From positions 3,830,501 through 3,894,500 of the forward strand of contig OX345637.1 of assembly GCA_947044365.1 (NCBI GenBank): DNA of 64,000 bases, in the 5' to 3' direction. Each line of letters opens with the position of its first letter. Position 1 is the first letter of the stretch. A program made the translations under genes and the position numbers. Below the pieces are notes generated by a model. It had not been told where the DNA came from and ran no database searches. It saw only the letters and a program-made list of their open reading frames with translations. Shown piece by piece: positions 44,906 to 57,087 of the stretch. The stretch comes from Petrosia ficiformis. Its lineage: Eukaryota > Porifera > Demospongiae > Haplosclerida > Petrosiidae.

Positions 44906-45357
44906 AGACTTGTCCATTTAGTACATTTTGCAAAAAGAAGCTCTGAGAATCAAACATCCGCCCACAACAGTTCTTAATAATGTCTGGTATTTATTCTCTA
45001 AAACCCGTCCAAAAAAAACATACAATAAACTTACTAGGTTGTTTCCTGAGATGTTTTTTAATCGACAGTGACCATTAGAATGTCTTCTCCTTGCTGTACA
45101 ATGCTGTCGACCCTTTTTCTTCCGCCACAAACTAATTTAAAGAATTACAAAGTTAACGCCCACCTCCGTTGCATTATTACTTAGTCTCGTCCCCACCACC
45201 CCACGCCCGGCGCCTCTCGCTCTATAAGGGCGTGGGTAGCTGGCTAATTATTACTGTTGCGGTTCGACTTAATTGCTTAATTTCTCGCGCCTCAGGAGCG
45301 CCATTGTTCAGCCTCACCATTAAACTTTCTAGTCTATGCCACTGGACTGTCGCTACA
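44906..45357 (+). promoter_or_regulatory. Upstream region of the fatty acyl-CoA reductase gene
   Basis: No coding frame is supported here. It is more GC-rich than its surroundings at 45180-45330. It contains a diverged copy (45183-45243: CTCGTCCCC, CACGCCC, CGCTCTATAAGGGCGTGGG, TAGCTGG) of the terminal repeat of the element at 33961-34481. That the core promoter lies here is inferred from position; a CTATAAG word near 45220 is only suggestive. Confidence 0.35.
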
Positions 45358-48300
45358 ATGATGTCTTCAGGCGAACAGCTTCCTCGTAATGAGTGGCCTA
45401 CAGTCGCTGAGTTTTATTCTGGTCATGATATCTTGATCACTGGTGGTACTGGTTTTATGGGAAAATGTTTAGTGGAGAAGGTTTTACGTAGTCTACCTAC
45501 CGCAGGTCATGTATTTGTGTTGATGAGACCAAAGAAAGGAAAAAGTGTGCAAGAGAGAATTGGAGACCTCACCAGTGCACGGGTAAGTAGTGATTTGCAT
45601 CTTCCAGAGTTGTAAATAGCATTCAGTATTGATTGTTAAATTAGTTCATATTATATATAATCTGTTCGTCTCTCGTCCATACTTGCAGTTATTTCAACAT
45701 CTGCTAACTGAATCTCCAGAAGTAATGGATCGTATTGTTCCCATAGCAGGAGATATAACTAAACCTGGATTAGGAATTAGTAAAGAGGATGAAGAAGTAC
45801 TAGTGAAAAGTGTCTCTATTGTTTTTCATTTGGCAGCTACAGTACGATTCAATGAATCGTTGAGAGACGCTTTGCAATACAATGTAATAGGTGTGAGAGA
45901 AATGATAAAACTATGTCGTAAGATGAAGAAACTACAGGTATTGCATCTATTTGAGAATATTACTAAACAAAATCAACACTTATTTTTTCCCATACATAGT
46001 CACTAGTACATGTGTCTACAGCATATTCCAATTGTCAAATGAATAATATTGAAGAGATTATCTATTCAGCTCCTGTGGATTACAATAACTTACTACAATC
46101 AGCAAAGTATGTGACACTTACAAATGTGAAAAAAATAATTTTCAGTCTTTTCATAGTTGGATGACAGATAAACAACTAGAACTTCTCTTGCCCTCTCTTC
46201 TTCAAGGTCGTCCTAATACATACACATTTACTAAAGCATTAGCTGAAAACCTGTTACAAAATGAAGCAAAAGATCTTCCTGTAGCTATCATCAGACCCAG
46301 TATTGTGGGAGCTGCTTGTAAAGAACCATTACCAGTAAGTTTAATCAGAGATGAGAAAAAACCCACATGCATCACTGCAGGAGCTTATGAGCGCTACGAA
46401 GAAGACTTGAACTCATCACACCTATGCATACTGCCAAAGGTGTGATAAGTGTTCATTCAAATAATTATATTTTTTTAAAAAATTATTAAAATTATTATCA
46501 ATCGTGAGTCTGACAAGATGAGTAGACGTAGTCTGTATAATCCTCCACTTCTTTCCAGACAGAAACGATACTGGTATAAGACTTGTGCCGGTGAAGTGCT
46601 AATTTTTGCTAAAACAAACAAATTATGTAAGCAGGGTGTTTCACAAGCAACATTCTCAGCTTTAAGTACAACACTGAAGATTCTAAGTTGCTTTGCTGGA
46701 AAGAAGAGTTATTATGAAAGCCAGTGATGTCAAAATCAATGCTTCGATAGATGGAGAAAGACAGCAAAGCGAGTGTTTGCAGTACATACAATTGGCCACC
46801 ATGCAAAGCAATTGTTATTTTTCATATCGTGTTAGTAGAGCTGTGGTAACATCATTCCCACACATAAAACCGGACACTACTCTAATATGCTTGTCCTCAA
46901 GACTTGTATGCCAGAGAGAAACAGTATATGTTTCTTACAATTTCAACACTAGGAGTTCATTTTTTTTCTAACAAGAATGCATTAATTAGCTTTCATGCAG
47001 TCTGATTGGGTTGCAAAACGCCTGCAGCATTGTCTGTGCTAACCAGGGGCGGGTCTAGAAATTTGGTGGGCAAACTCGGCGCGCGAAGCGTGGCGCGAAA
47101 ATTTGGGTGTATTAATTATTCATGAGGGGTGTGGTCACTTAATTTAGGCTATGCGCAATGATAGCCTGCGTCCAAATTTTAGTTAGTGACTGACCAGTTG
47201 TGTAAACTAACTCCACCCTTCATGTCATGTATATAAGCAACTCACAAAAATTTATTGTTTGTAATTTTCAAATGAATTTTCATACAAGTAAAAACTTAGT
47301 GGGGGGCAATTGCCCTCCCTCCCCCCCCCCCCCCCCGGTTTTATAAGGTGTAATTTTACAACTTCCTGTCAGAAAGGAAGTATAATTTGAACTGCAATTC
47401 ACTAGATCTTGGATGTACCACACCCCAAATTACTGTAGATTATGAGAGTATACCAATGTAGTGGCGGCAAAAACACCCACGCTTTGTTGGATGTGGTCGG
47501 GCAGTGCTTTGATTTAAATGTCTGTTACTTAGAAGTTAGTTTAGGGTACTTAAAATACCCTAAACAAACATTTTTTAAATAAAAAGTAAAAGGAGATTAG
47601 AATGATGTATGTGTGATGTATAGACTTGCTTTCTATTAAGAGAGAAAGGGACGTTGGAAGAATAAGTGAAAAATAGTGTTTTCCTGCAGACTTGAGTGGA
47701 TGCTGTGCTTGCAGTAATTGGTAAGCAAGGTTGAGGTGACTGTTAGATTGCTCCAGGAGGTCCAGAAAATTGCAAAGAACCTAAGGGTGTACAAAAGAAC
47801 AATTAATAGACAACAACAAAAGCAATATCTCTAATGAAATAAGCACATGATGATTAGTTTGCAGGTTTGAAACCACCTCGTATTCAAGCGATTTTCTTCT
47901 TAGCTTGTAGAACCTGTGCTTCGAGCTTCCAGTTAGTTTGAAGGTCCTATGTATTTAAAGTACTGATTCCATCCCAGAAATCTGTGCATTTGTTCTTTGA
48001 TCGCAATTTCATCTCTACTAAATGACAAATCTGCATCTTCTGCAAGCAGTTTTCTTGACTATGATTCTAATGATTGCCCACGAACCTGAAAACATATCTG
48101 AATCCGGCCTTTTGACCACATTCGGAGTTTTGCTGAAAGTGTGATTCAACAACAGATGGTTGTACAGTTTGACACTCCTTTAGCGTCACTTCGCGTTGCT
48201 CATAAAGCTCCTGATTACTGTAACAATACATTTCTTAAAATAATAATTGATTTTAATGGTTAGTATAGGAATAGCATAAATTTAACATTTAGTTGGTTGT

Positions 48301-51300
48301 GCAGAATTCATACATGTTTATGTCATAACAGTTTGTACCACTAATCAATAATTGAAGCACTACTTTAGCTGCAAGATAATAGAGTGCATGGTTCTCAGTA
48401 TAAAGTAGTTGTGACATCTAATGCAACATGTTATAGATCACTATAAAAATCAATAGGTTATTTAAATAATTATAATAATAATAATTTATGTTCCTGACAC
48501 TATACTAATCGATTACTGATTTATTTTCTTGCTACGTAGGTATATAATGTTTAGAATTAGTAATTTAATTCGATCTATATATATATAATTATATATATAT
48601 ATTGATTAGTATATGAACTACATGAGTTTTAAATCCTTTAGTAATAATAAGGTGTTAATTGTTATTGTAAGTACAAATTCATGTACATACTAATTACTGT
48701 AAAATGAATAAGCATCTGTTGTTTTCACAAGTACTACAATAATACACCACAGGTTATATCTATAATATTATACACAGTATAGTCATTTCTGTCATGCTTT
48801 ATTATGACATGTACAGTATATACTAGTCAATATAGATCGAAACTAGTGTAATAACAAGATGATTCAACAGTAGTATCAGCTATAGATATATCAACATTTG
48901 TAGATGACTAAAAACTAGTCTGTGTAGCTTCATCAAAATCCAACATGTAGGTCTTTTCTTGACATTATCTACTTGATGACAAACAGTTTTGCTCGTGGCT
49001 AACTCAACAAAATAAAACAAGGGAACAGTTATTTTAATTACAATTCCTGGTACCCATCTTGAACCAGTTCCTCTAAAATCTGCAGTAAAGAACATATCAA
49101 CAACATTAAATTCCCTCGCAATGGCTTTGTTGTGTCGTAAGCCTCCTTTTGTTTTGCTTGTCGGCCTACTACCTTCTTGCTTATCTCTGGAAACAGTGCA
49201 TCTAAATGAGTTCTTAGGCAGCATCCCATCAACAGTTCTGATGGTGCAATACCTGTAGCGACATTTAGTGTAATCTGTAAATAAAAATTATGATAACTTT
49301 TCTTGTTTCGAATTACATTGAAGTCTGACTGTCTGCACTGCTCTCTCGCCATTTGTGGAGGGTGCATGGTATGGTGACGATGTCACATGTGTGATTCCAT
49401 TAGCTTCTACAAATTTCTGCAATTCATCACTTGTAAATGATGGTCCGTTGTCAGTCACTATTTTCTGGGGTAATCCATGAGTGGCAAAAATCATCCTCAA
49501 CTTCTCAATGGAAGAAAATGTTTGACATTATGTGAACATCTAATCACTTAGAATTGGAATCCACAAGAATGAGGAACATATATATGTCCCATGTATGGTC
49601 TAGCTAAGTAAGATGTAATTGACTACACAGTTGTGTTTTTAGTAATTATTAATTTATAATTCTTAGAAACGACTTTAACTCAGTAATATTCTGGGGTCTG
49701 GGAACTTCCTTGATTGTTCTAACATTTCAATCAGTTTTGTGTAGTCCATCTGCAGCAATAACATGGGCCCAAATACTCTATCTATGATTGCATAAAAAAA
49801 ACACTTGGTCCTATTCAGTCGTAACCCTGCTGACTCTAATTTGCTCAGTACGCTCTCTAGATTCTGTAAATGCTCTTCTGTTGACTTTACTGTTACAAGT
49901 ATGTCATCCATTTTTGTAGGAGGTTCTCCATACCGCTGAAACACAGCCAGTGCTGATGCAACTCCAAAAGGTAGTCGGTTATATTGGAACAACCCCTTGG
50001 AGGTATTTATAGTTACAAACTTCTTTGAATTATCAGCTAACTGTAAGCTTGAGCTAAATCTAATTATGAGAATTGATTCCCTTCAGAGAGTGTAGTAAAG
50101 AGTTCCTCCACTCTCGGAAGAGGGTAGGACTCCACTTGAGACACAGGATTTGATGATGCCTTCGAAGTCACCACAAATCCTGACCGATCCATTTTGCTTT
50201 GCAACAGGGACTATCTAGTTCAGCTTCAACTTTCTCTTTGAGTACAAAGGTGACTGATCTAGGTTTATGGAATTTTGGCCTGACATCACTTACTGTAATA
50301 GCTGAACTTTGACACCCTTGAGACAACCCAGTTCGTTACCCTCGCCGCAAAGCGTAGGCGGAAGGGTACAGTAATCATATTGTGTGTCTGTGTGTGTGTT
50401 TGCCAAATTTTGGGAAAACTACGAACATTGTTGGGTTCAACGAGCTACTGACAGACTTCAAATTATACAAGGATCAAAGGCTTTTGCTACTTCGGTTATA
50501 AAGTTATCACAATTTTATAAATCACGGTTACTGTTTCCAGACTCGAGAAGAGTCTTGGGGGCATCTGGACACATCAAAACATAAATACTCCTGTATCATG
50601 ACTATCGCTAGCAAAGCACTAACAGTAGTCTGGCGTTACCGCCCCTTCCCACAGGTCTACTTTGATTTTGCAGAGCCAGTCCCTTCCCATAAGGTTGGGA
50701 CCAGTCTCTTCTACTACAAGAACAGGTAAGACCTCCTCCTGCTTCATATGCACCTTGATTGTGCCAATTACTGGAATGGACTCACCGGTAGAGGTGTTCA
50801 GCTTAACGTCTGGACTATCGCCACGAGACATTTTAGAATATGTAGTCTTGTTGATAATTGAGAGAGATGCACCCATATAAAATTCCTTATAAGTTGACAC
50901 ATCGTTTAGTAGACATGTAATAGCAATAGTTCTATTGAGCTGTCTCTTGTTGTGAACATTGTTTATGAATCTTCCTCTTGTTCTTGTTGTTCTTCGGAAA
51001 CATCAGTAGTACGAGTGCATATACATGTATAATCTTCATTTACGAAATGATTCTTAGTTTGTTGTCTTGATATTTTTGTTAATTGACTTGAGCGACATAC
51101 CTTTGCTGTGTGTCCTCTTTTCTTGCATTTATGACAGTCCTGGTCCTTGAAACAACAGATTGAGGCCATGTCACCTCTTCCTCCTCGAAGTTGTTCACTG
51201 GGTTCTCCGGGCGTTGGTGCTGTGAGTTGAAATGAACTGGTTCAAATTTATTGTCTACTGTGATGTCATGAGATCCTTTTTCAGCTGCTTCTAAAGATTT

Positions 51301-54300
51301 AGCCAGGTCTAATGCTGTATCATCCTTCTCTGCCAATAACCAACGTTGAATTACCAGATCATTCACTCCGCACACTAGGTGATCTTGTAGCATGTCTTGC
51401 AACGAGTCCTTGTAGTCAGAATGTTCTGCAATTTGTTGTAGGCCTGCTACATATGTTGCAGCAGACTCATCTGTTGCTCTCACTCTAGAGTTGAACTTAA
51501 AATCCGAAAGGGGGCTTGGGCATAGGTGCCTGCATGCGCAGGCCCAGGCATAGTCCAGACGGCCAAAGCCCACATCTTAATTTCCACAATTTAAAAAAGC
51601 AGTGCCTTTTAACTTGGTTTGACAGAAGACCTTCTTAGAAAACCATATATAGATACAAAACGTATGCTTCGTTGGCCACAGGAAAGCAGGATAAGAGTGT
51701 TTGAGTCAGTGGCAATGCCCACATTTAGCGTCTGTATTAAACCTCCAAAAATAAATGACTGTTTCAACAAGATATGTATTATAACAATCAACAAGGACAA
51801 GTACACAACTACAAAGAACAACTGAATTACACAGGAAATACGTAATATTAAATACACACACACAAAACCATAATTATCATTATCATAACATAAACATTAG
51901 ATACCAATTAGTACTTGTAAATATTACCTAGCAAGAAAATTGAATCAGCATCGAGGAAAATAAAATTACCTGGCAACTCCTGTAACCAACTGAAGGTTTA
52001 AACAACCCATTACTTTTTATGATTTAGGCTCATTTCGTCTACTCTAATTCCATCTACTCTCATTTTGCCTACTTTTGCTTACTTAAGTTACTGCCTAAAA
52101 TAATTTTACGATAATTTTATGATAATGACATATCCCTCTATAGTTTAGTAGATTTAGAAGAGAGTATACGTAGGCGAAGTGATTTTTACAGTGTATGTAT
52201 TCATAAACCTACATGCATCGTATATTATCTGTGGCATATCTGTGCGGAGTCCTATGGGTGCCAGCCAAATTGTGGATAATATTCTAATAATTATACATAG
52301 TCACTGTACAGTTATACTTTAGTTCTTCATTGCAAAAACAAAATAACTTTTATTGTTTACAATGGTTAGTACAGTTGCAGGGATTTAACAATTTTTGGTT
52401 GTTCGGCATATTATTATGAATACATGCATGCAAATGCCATAACTACTTTGTACTAATTATAACCAAGTAGTTGAACCAGTATAGTTTTAGGGTGCTGTCT
52501 ACTCATATTTCATACCAACAACCACTTTGTATCTGGCAGTTCTGGCCAACAAAAGGATTTGGAAACCTGCGAACACATAATTTACTTTTTCTCTAGTGTT
52601 AAATTGTTATACTTGGTGCACATCATTCTTCTGATGAAGTTATTCTATTGTGTCTGTCATAATTTTGTTGTTTCTTCAAAAAATAATACAGTGACGTTAT
52701 TTAATATCACAATTATTATAATTTTCAGGGATGGGTTGATTCCATTCACGGTGCAGCCGTTTTATTTATTGCGGTAAGTTAGTTTGGATTATGTCTCTAT
52801 GCTGTTTGATATCTATTTCTTGTTAGATTGGTAAAGGAATGCTGAGAGTGATGAAATTTCACTGGAATAATGTTCTTGATATAGTACCTGTTGATTATGT
52901 TAATAATATGTTAATTACTATTGGATGGATAACTGCATTGAATAAGTACGTATGTATAAATGTCAGTCAACGCTAAATGTGACTTAATTAATTTGTCATT
53001 ATTGATATTAATTACATATATCTTGCATCTTTTAAAATGTATACATAGCATGGTATTATTGTGTTGGGCTTCAATCACCATGATGATACTTGACGGTTAA
53101 ATCAATAGTGCATGAGAAGAGTTGTGCAGAGTTCAATATATTTTTAATTTCTTTTTTTTTCTTGTGTCTCAAATACACTATTCTTCTATTTCACTTCATC
53201 TTTACCTCACAGAACACCATTTCCTGTTGTCTATCATTGTAATACTGGATCACATAATCCACTTTACTGGCGAAATATTAGTGAGTTTTATACTTCAAAA
53301 CCAGATTAAAATTAATTTTTTTAAAGATCTGTAGTATACAAGCATTGCATGAATGTAACCATAACTCTGTTCAAACATGAAACTGCATGTCAGCATGTGA
53401 GACTGGAAATACCTATTGATTTTATATCTAGTAACAGTATGTTTCATTATTCTAAAAAAAAGAATCTCATATTTTTCATATGGCATCCTTTCATATATTT
53501 TGTATCCATACAAAATACTTTACATCAAGATAATTAATTTTCACAGCTCATCCATTTCAGCCAAAATTACATGGTATTGTACATCTGTAGTGTTTTCTGA
53601 GTATACATACTGTGGTAAACTTAGCTGCAACTCTTTATAGTCACTGACAAGTTGAATTTCAACTCAGTTTGACATGAATTTGTGTGAAGTATATAATAAT
53701 AATAAAATTTCAATACAAAAATGAGAGAAGACTTGGAGATATGAAACCCAAAAAGCGTGCAAACAAGTACTAATGTATAATTTAGTTCAATTGTGTCCTA
53801 TCTCAACAAAATTAAACAAACCACTTCTGTATAACATAGCTATTCTTATGGAAGTGGTTTGTTTCATTTTCTTGGGGTACGCTTGAGATTCTTCTATATA
53901 TTGCTACCATTCTGAACTTGTTGGTACTTTTTTGTGTGAAATATGTGTATATATATACAATCTCACAGTTAGATTGATAGTGAAGTCTTACACTGAGAAT
54001 CCATTTGATGAAACCTTCCTTCATCCTCATGTTATAAAATGTCGGCCTTTTATCATGTGGCGATTTTGGCGGTTTGTACTTCACTATGTACCAGCTTATT
54101 TAACTGATTGTATATTCAGTGTGATGGGTAAAAAACCAAGGTATTAACCTACACATTTCAGAACTGAAATACTAATCATGTCCTTTCTTCAGAGTGGTTA
54201 GAAATTATGAAAAATTGGACAATTGCTTGCAACAGCTGAACTACTTCACAATAAATAGCTGGCAGGTTTACAAAATTCAACATACTTCATCTCACTCTCT

Positions 54301-54838
54301 ATTTCTCTCACTCTCTGTTTCTCACCTGCCTCTCAATTTGCTCACTATGTATACTCTCACTCTCTCTTTCTCTGTCTTTCTTTTTAACTAATGTAGTGGT
54401 CTAATCAGAACTATGGTAAACTACTCTCCCTGCTTTCAGATGAAGACAAACAGACTTTTAATTTTGACATGACATCATTTCATTGGGATACATATGTAAG
54501 TACATTTTGTATGGGAACGAAGAAATATATACTCAATGAGAAAATGTCCAATCTACATCGTGCTAGACAGAAATTGAAAAGGTACAACGATGTATTTATA
54601 CTTTCATTAATCCACCTATCTGTCTATTTATATCGTTGAATATTATCTTTCTTTTGTGATGTCTTTTGTATATTTGTTTAGATTTCGTACAATTCGATAC
54701 ACATTTAATATCATTATGATTCTATTGGGGACCTGTCTCCTCTATCTTCGTTCTCGTGTTGCACATAAGATCTGGTCCATTGCATTGGAAATGTGTCTAA
54801 AATTGCTCAAGAAACTAAATGCTTCTGTAATACACTGA
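45358..54838 (+). CDS. FAR1: Fatty acyl-CoA reductase (FAR1-like), 11 exons, 525 residues
   Basis: It reduces long-chain acyl-CoA to fatty alcohol with NADPH, the source of the alkyl chain of ether lipids and wax esters; the animal enzymes sit on peroxisomes. Exons: 45358-45582, 45689-45937, 46000-46106, 46157-46334, 52729-52773, 52827-52945, 53213-53280, 53969-54140, 54193-54265, 54397-54581 and 54682-54838. All have GT-AG sites and phases that join to one 1578-base frame. Landmarks are the nucleotide-binding TGGTGFMGKC, VFHLAATVRFNE, LVHVSTAY, the catalytic YTFTK (Y and K four apart), VAIIRPSIVGAA, GWVDSIHGA, IVPVDYVNNM, a sterile-type C-terminal domain, and a hydrophobic C-terminal segment (FNIIMILLGTCLLYL) like the membrane tail of FAR1. 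The length is close to the usual 515. It is intact. ATG at 45358 and 45361 are equally possible. Confidence 0.92.
47043..47790 (+). repeat. hAT-like end, poly-C run and internal copy of the 24284 element
   Basis: It begins with CAGGGGCGGGTCTAGAAATT, a hAT-type terminal word, runs to a poly-C tract at about 47320-47336, and from about 47345 to 47780 matches the reverse complement of 24400-24870, including ACTTCCTGTC, CACACCCCAAAT and CACGCTTTGTTGGATG. The terminal TAACCCTTTCAA repeat of that element is not recognisable here. Confidence 0.6.
48880..51573 (-). mobile_element. Decayed Gypsy element in the FAR intron
   Basis: Minus-strand fragments occur in the right order: gag (51540-51250), a CCHC zinc knuckle CHKCKKRGHTAKVC (near 51150-51100), a protease region ending LMGRDWL (50900-50619) with MGAS where DTGA is expected, reverse transcriptase (about 50340-49675, FGVASALAVFQR and DDILVT), then an integrase piece (49500-48950, VTDNGPSFTSDE). 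RNase H and the N-terminal integrase are missing between 49675 and 49500. It is another subfamily from the intact element at 13750. No LTRs were defined. Confidence 0.8.
50338..50612. mobile_element. Insertion inside the decayed Gypsy element
   Basis: Gypsy sequence is interrupted between the reverse-transcriptase and protease parts by about 270 bases beginning TACCCTCGCCGC, with its own short hairpin (TACCCTCGCCG inverted as GGCGGAAGGGTA). It contains a (GT)n run. The exact right end is not clear. Confidence 0.45.
53700..53880. mobile_element. Foldback MITE family I, core only, copy D
   Basis: In FAR intron 7, ACCCAAAAAGCGTGCAAACA and AATTAAACAAACCACTTC with the return GGAAGTGGTTTGTTTCATTT reproduce the hairpin core of copies A-C, more diverged and shorter. 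Confidence 0.6.
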
Positions 54839-56399
54839 CAGCAATTATAAATAGTTTTAGAATTGAACCAATCTAGCTAATTATACATGCTACAATGACC
54901 ATTAATTGACAATATTTGCCTTCCTAGCTGAATAACAAAATCGTAATTATTGGTATAGTGTACATTTTCACATGTATGACCACCACACACATATACATAT
55001 ATAATTGTTCATATGCACAACATTACCACATACAGTATAATGAATGCTTCATTGCAAGGGAAATTTATAATGGGCTTATTATTTTATCATTGAATAGCTT
55101 AAATTTATAATTGTATTACTCACAGGTGACTGCTTTGTCTACTTTGGGGAGGAACAGGACCGAAACCTATGGTTATGTAATGACCAGATTGTGGAGTTCC
55201 CCTGATGACCGGGTAAAATATTTAGTAATACAAACAAGCCTACCTGTGTGTAGTCAGAAAGTGCATTACCACAGCATAAGACAAGCGTATTGCCTAAAAG
55301 AATATACATTGGGTGACATTCATTTTTTTTAAATTAATGTTTAAGTTACACAAAGGATGTCTGTTCTCTATAACGATGGATAAGTCCTCTGCCAACCAAA
55401 ATTTTCAATTTTTTCCTAACACACACACACAAACCCACTACAAAAATCATATACAATTAATACTGTATCATTTCTCATGGGTATTATATTCAAAATAAAT
55501 GATACAAGGCTGTAGACAAGGGGGTGCTTCCAGCAAAAATTATTAATATTAATTATTAATGAATTTTTGGTTTTAATGAATTCACGTCTGAAACATGGCA
55601 TCTAAACAGCCATTGAAACTGGAATTATTTGTGTTCTCTAAAGTAAAATGGCCAAGAACTGATCAAGTCTATCATCGTGTAGTAACTTAGATTTTAAATC
55701 TATGATTTTTTTCTAATTTGAATGCATATATTTATGCATGATCTATTGGTTCTTATGTAGCTAGTTCTGACAAAATAATAATCAACACCTAAAGTACAAG
55801 TTAAATGACTACATGTATTACGTAAGCTAAACACAGTGTTTGTGAGAACCACAAACGGAAATATGTATATACTACATTCCTCCCTCCTAAGATTGAAAGT
55901 CACCTAAATGTGAAATGATACTGGCATATCTATCCAGTGGACGAGATATCTGCGGGTTATAGCCCTTTTGATGAAATTTTGTGTCCCAAATACTCCACCT
56001 GAAGTATCAGGAATGAACATTTGTTTCTCTTCAAACGAAGATTGTCATCATGAAGAGTAACAATTAATTAAATAGACGCAGGAAGCAGGATACCACATGG
56101 TCCCCCATTTATTGGCAAAGACTGTACAGATATATATTAACTGGGTGCCTTCTCGTCTACAGATATTAACTAATGCTCTCCCCCCCCCCCCTCCATAATG
56201 GCCCCATCATTCCTATGCTTATGAATATTAAAAACTGAAGGTGAATCCATCCATACGCATACGAAGGAATATACCATTTCTTTTATGTAAAAGTCTGATG
56301 ATAACAAAATTTGTATAAAAAACTAGTTTGTATCCATACAAGCTACATGTACTATATAACTACACTAGTCAATTAGTTAATAGTACAGCAAGTTATAAC

Positions 56400-56446
<47 letters not shown>

Positions 56447-57087
56447 TATAATATATAGTCATATGTCTATCAGCTGGTAGTCTTTAATTTGCTTTAACAA
56501 CTGTGGTGGTTTACGATATAAGGTTGCTTTGTAACCTTGCAGTATTAAAAGATATGTGACCTCCTGGGTATTCAAAATTTAAAAAAATATTTGAGAGAAA
56601 CAGATCCTTGCCTCTGTGTACATGTTTAAAAGTATGTTAGCATCATGTCTGATAAAATGATTTGAAAATGATATACCATCATAATTATAATTATAAATAA
56701 AAGTAACAGAAGTAGTGAGATGCACAGGCTGACCTACATAGTAAACACTGTCTACAAAATGCTCCTCCTGAAACTAGCTCAGATGATGATTAGCAACAAG
56801 AATCACTGGCCTGGGTTCATATCCCAACTGGAGCAGATTTGTTTGGACATATGTTTCTCTCTTTATTCATAAACATATATGACCTGTTTGTTCAGAATAC
56901 TTTAATGAACAATCCATTCCTTATATATAATTTGTAGCAGCTCATACTAGTTACAACTCCAAATGTATAAGATGTCATCATAACTGACCTTTTGTATAGA
57001 TGCATGGGTGTGATTGTAATTCACAATTTTTTTACTATTTTTACAAACATTTACATTACAGCTCATTAAATTAATCTACAATTGTGA
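54839..57087. other. Intergenic region with one candidate exon
   Basis: Mostly without coding signal. At 55126-55208 (+), after an acceptor-like CTCACAG, a frame reads GDCFVYFGEEQDRNLWLCND and QIVEFP before a double stop; it could be a last exon of an otherwise lost gene, but no partner exon was found. There is a poly-C run near 56179 and a (TA)n tract at 56402-56455. Confidence 0.4.

Larger units (their letters stand above)
46335..52728. other. Fourth FAR intron, 6.4 kb, repeat-filled
   Basis: All other introns of this gene are under 0.7 kb; this one has been enlarged by insertions: repeat blocks at 47040-47790, dispersed repeats near 48240 and 52330, and a dead Gypsy copy at 48880-51573. 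Open frames at 46518-46971 have no recognisable product. About 51905-52030 matches 25085-25290 (shared ACTCCTGTAACCAACTGAAG). Confidence 0.75.

Noticed and set aside
46518..46971. ORFs after FAR exon 4 as further FAR exons
   Set aside because: They lack FAR motifs, while 52729-52945 carries the expected next motifs (GWVDSIHGA, IVPVDYVNNM) in the right phase.
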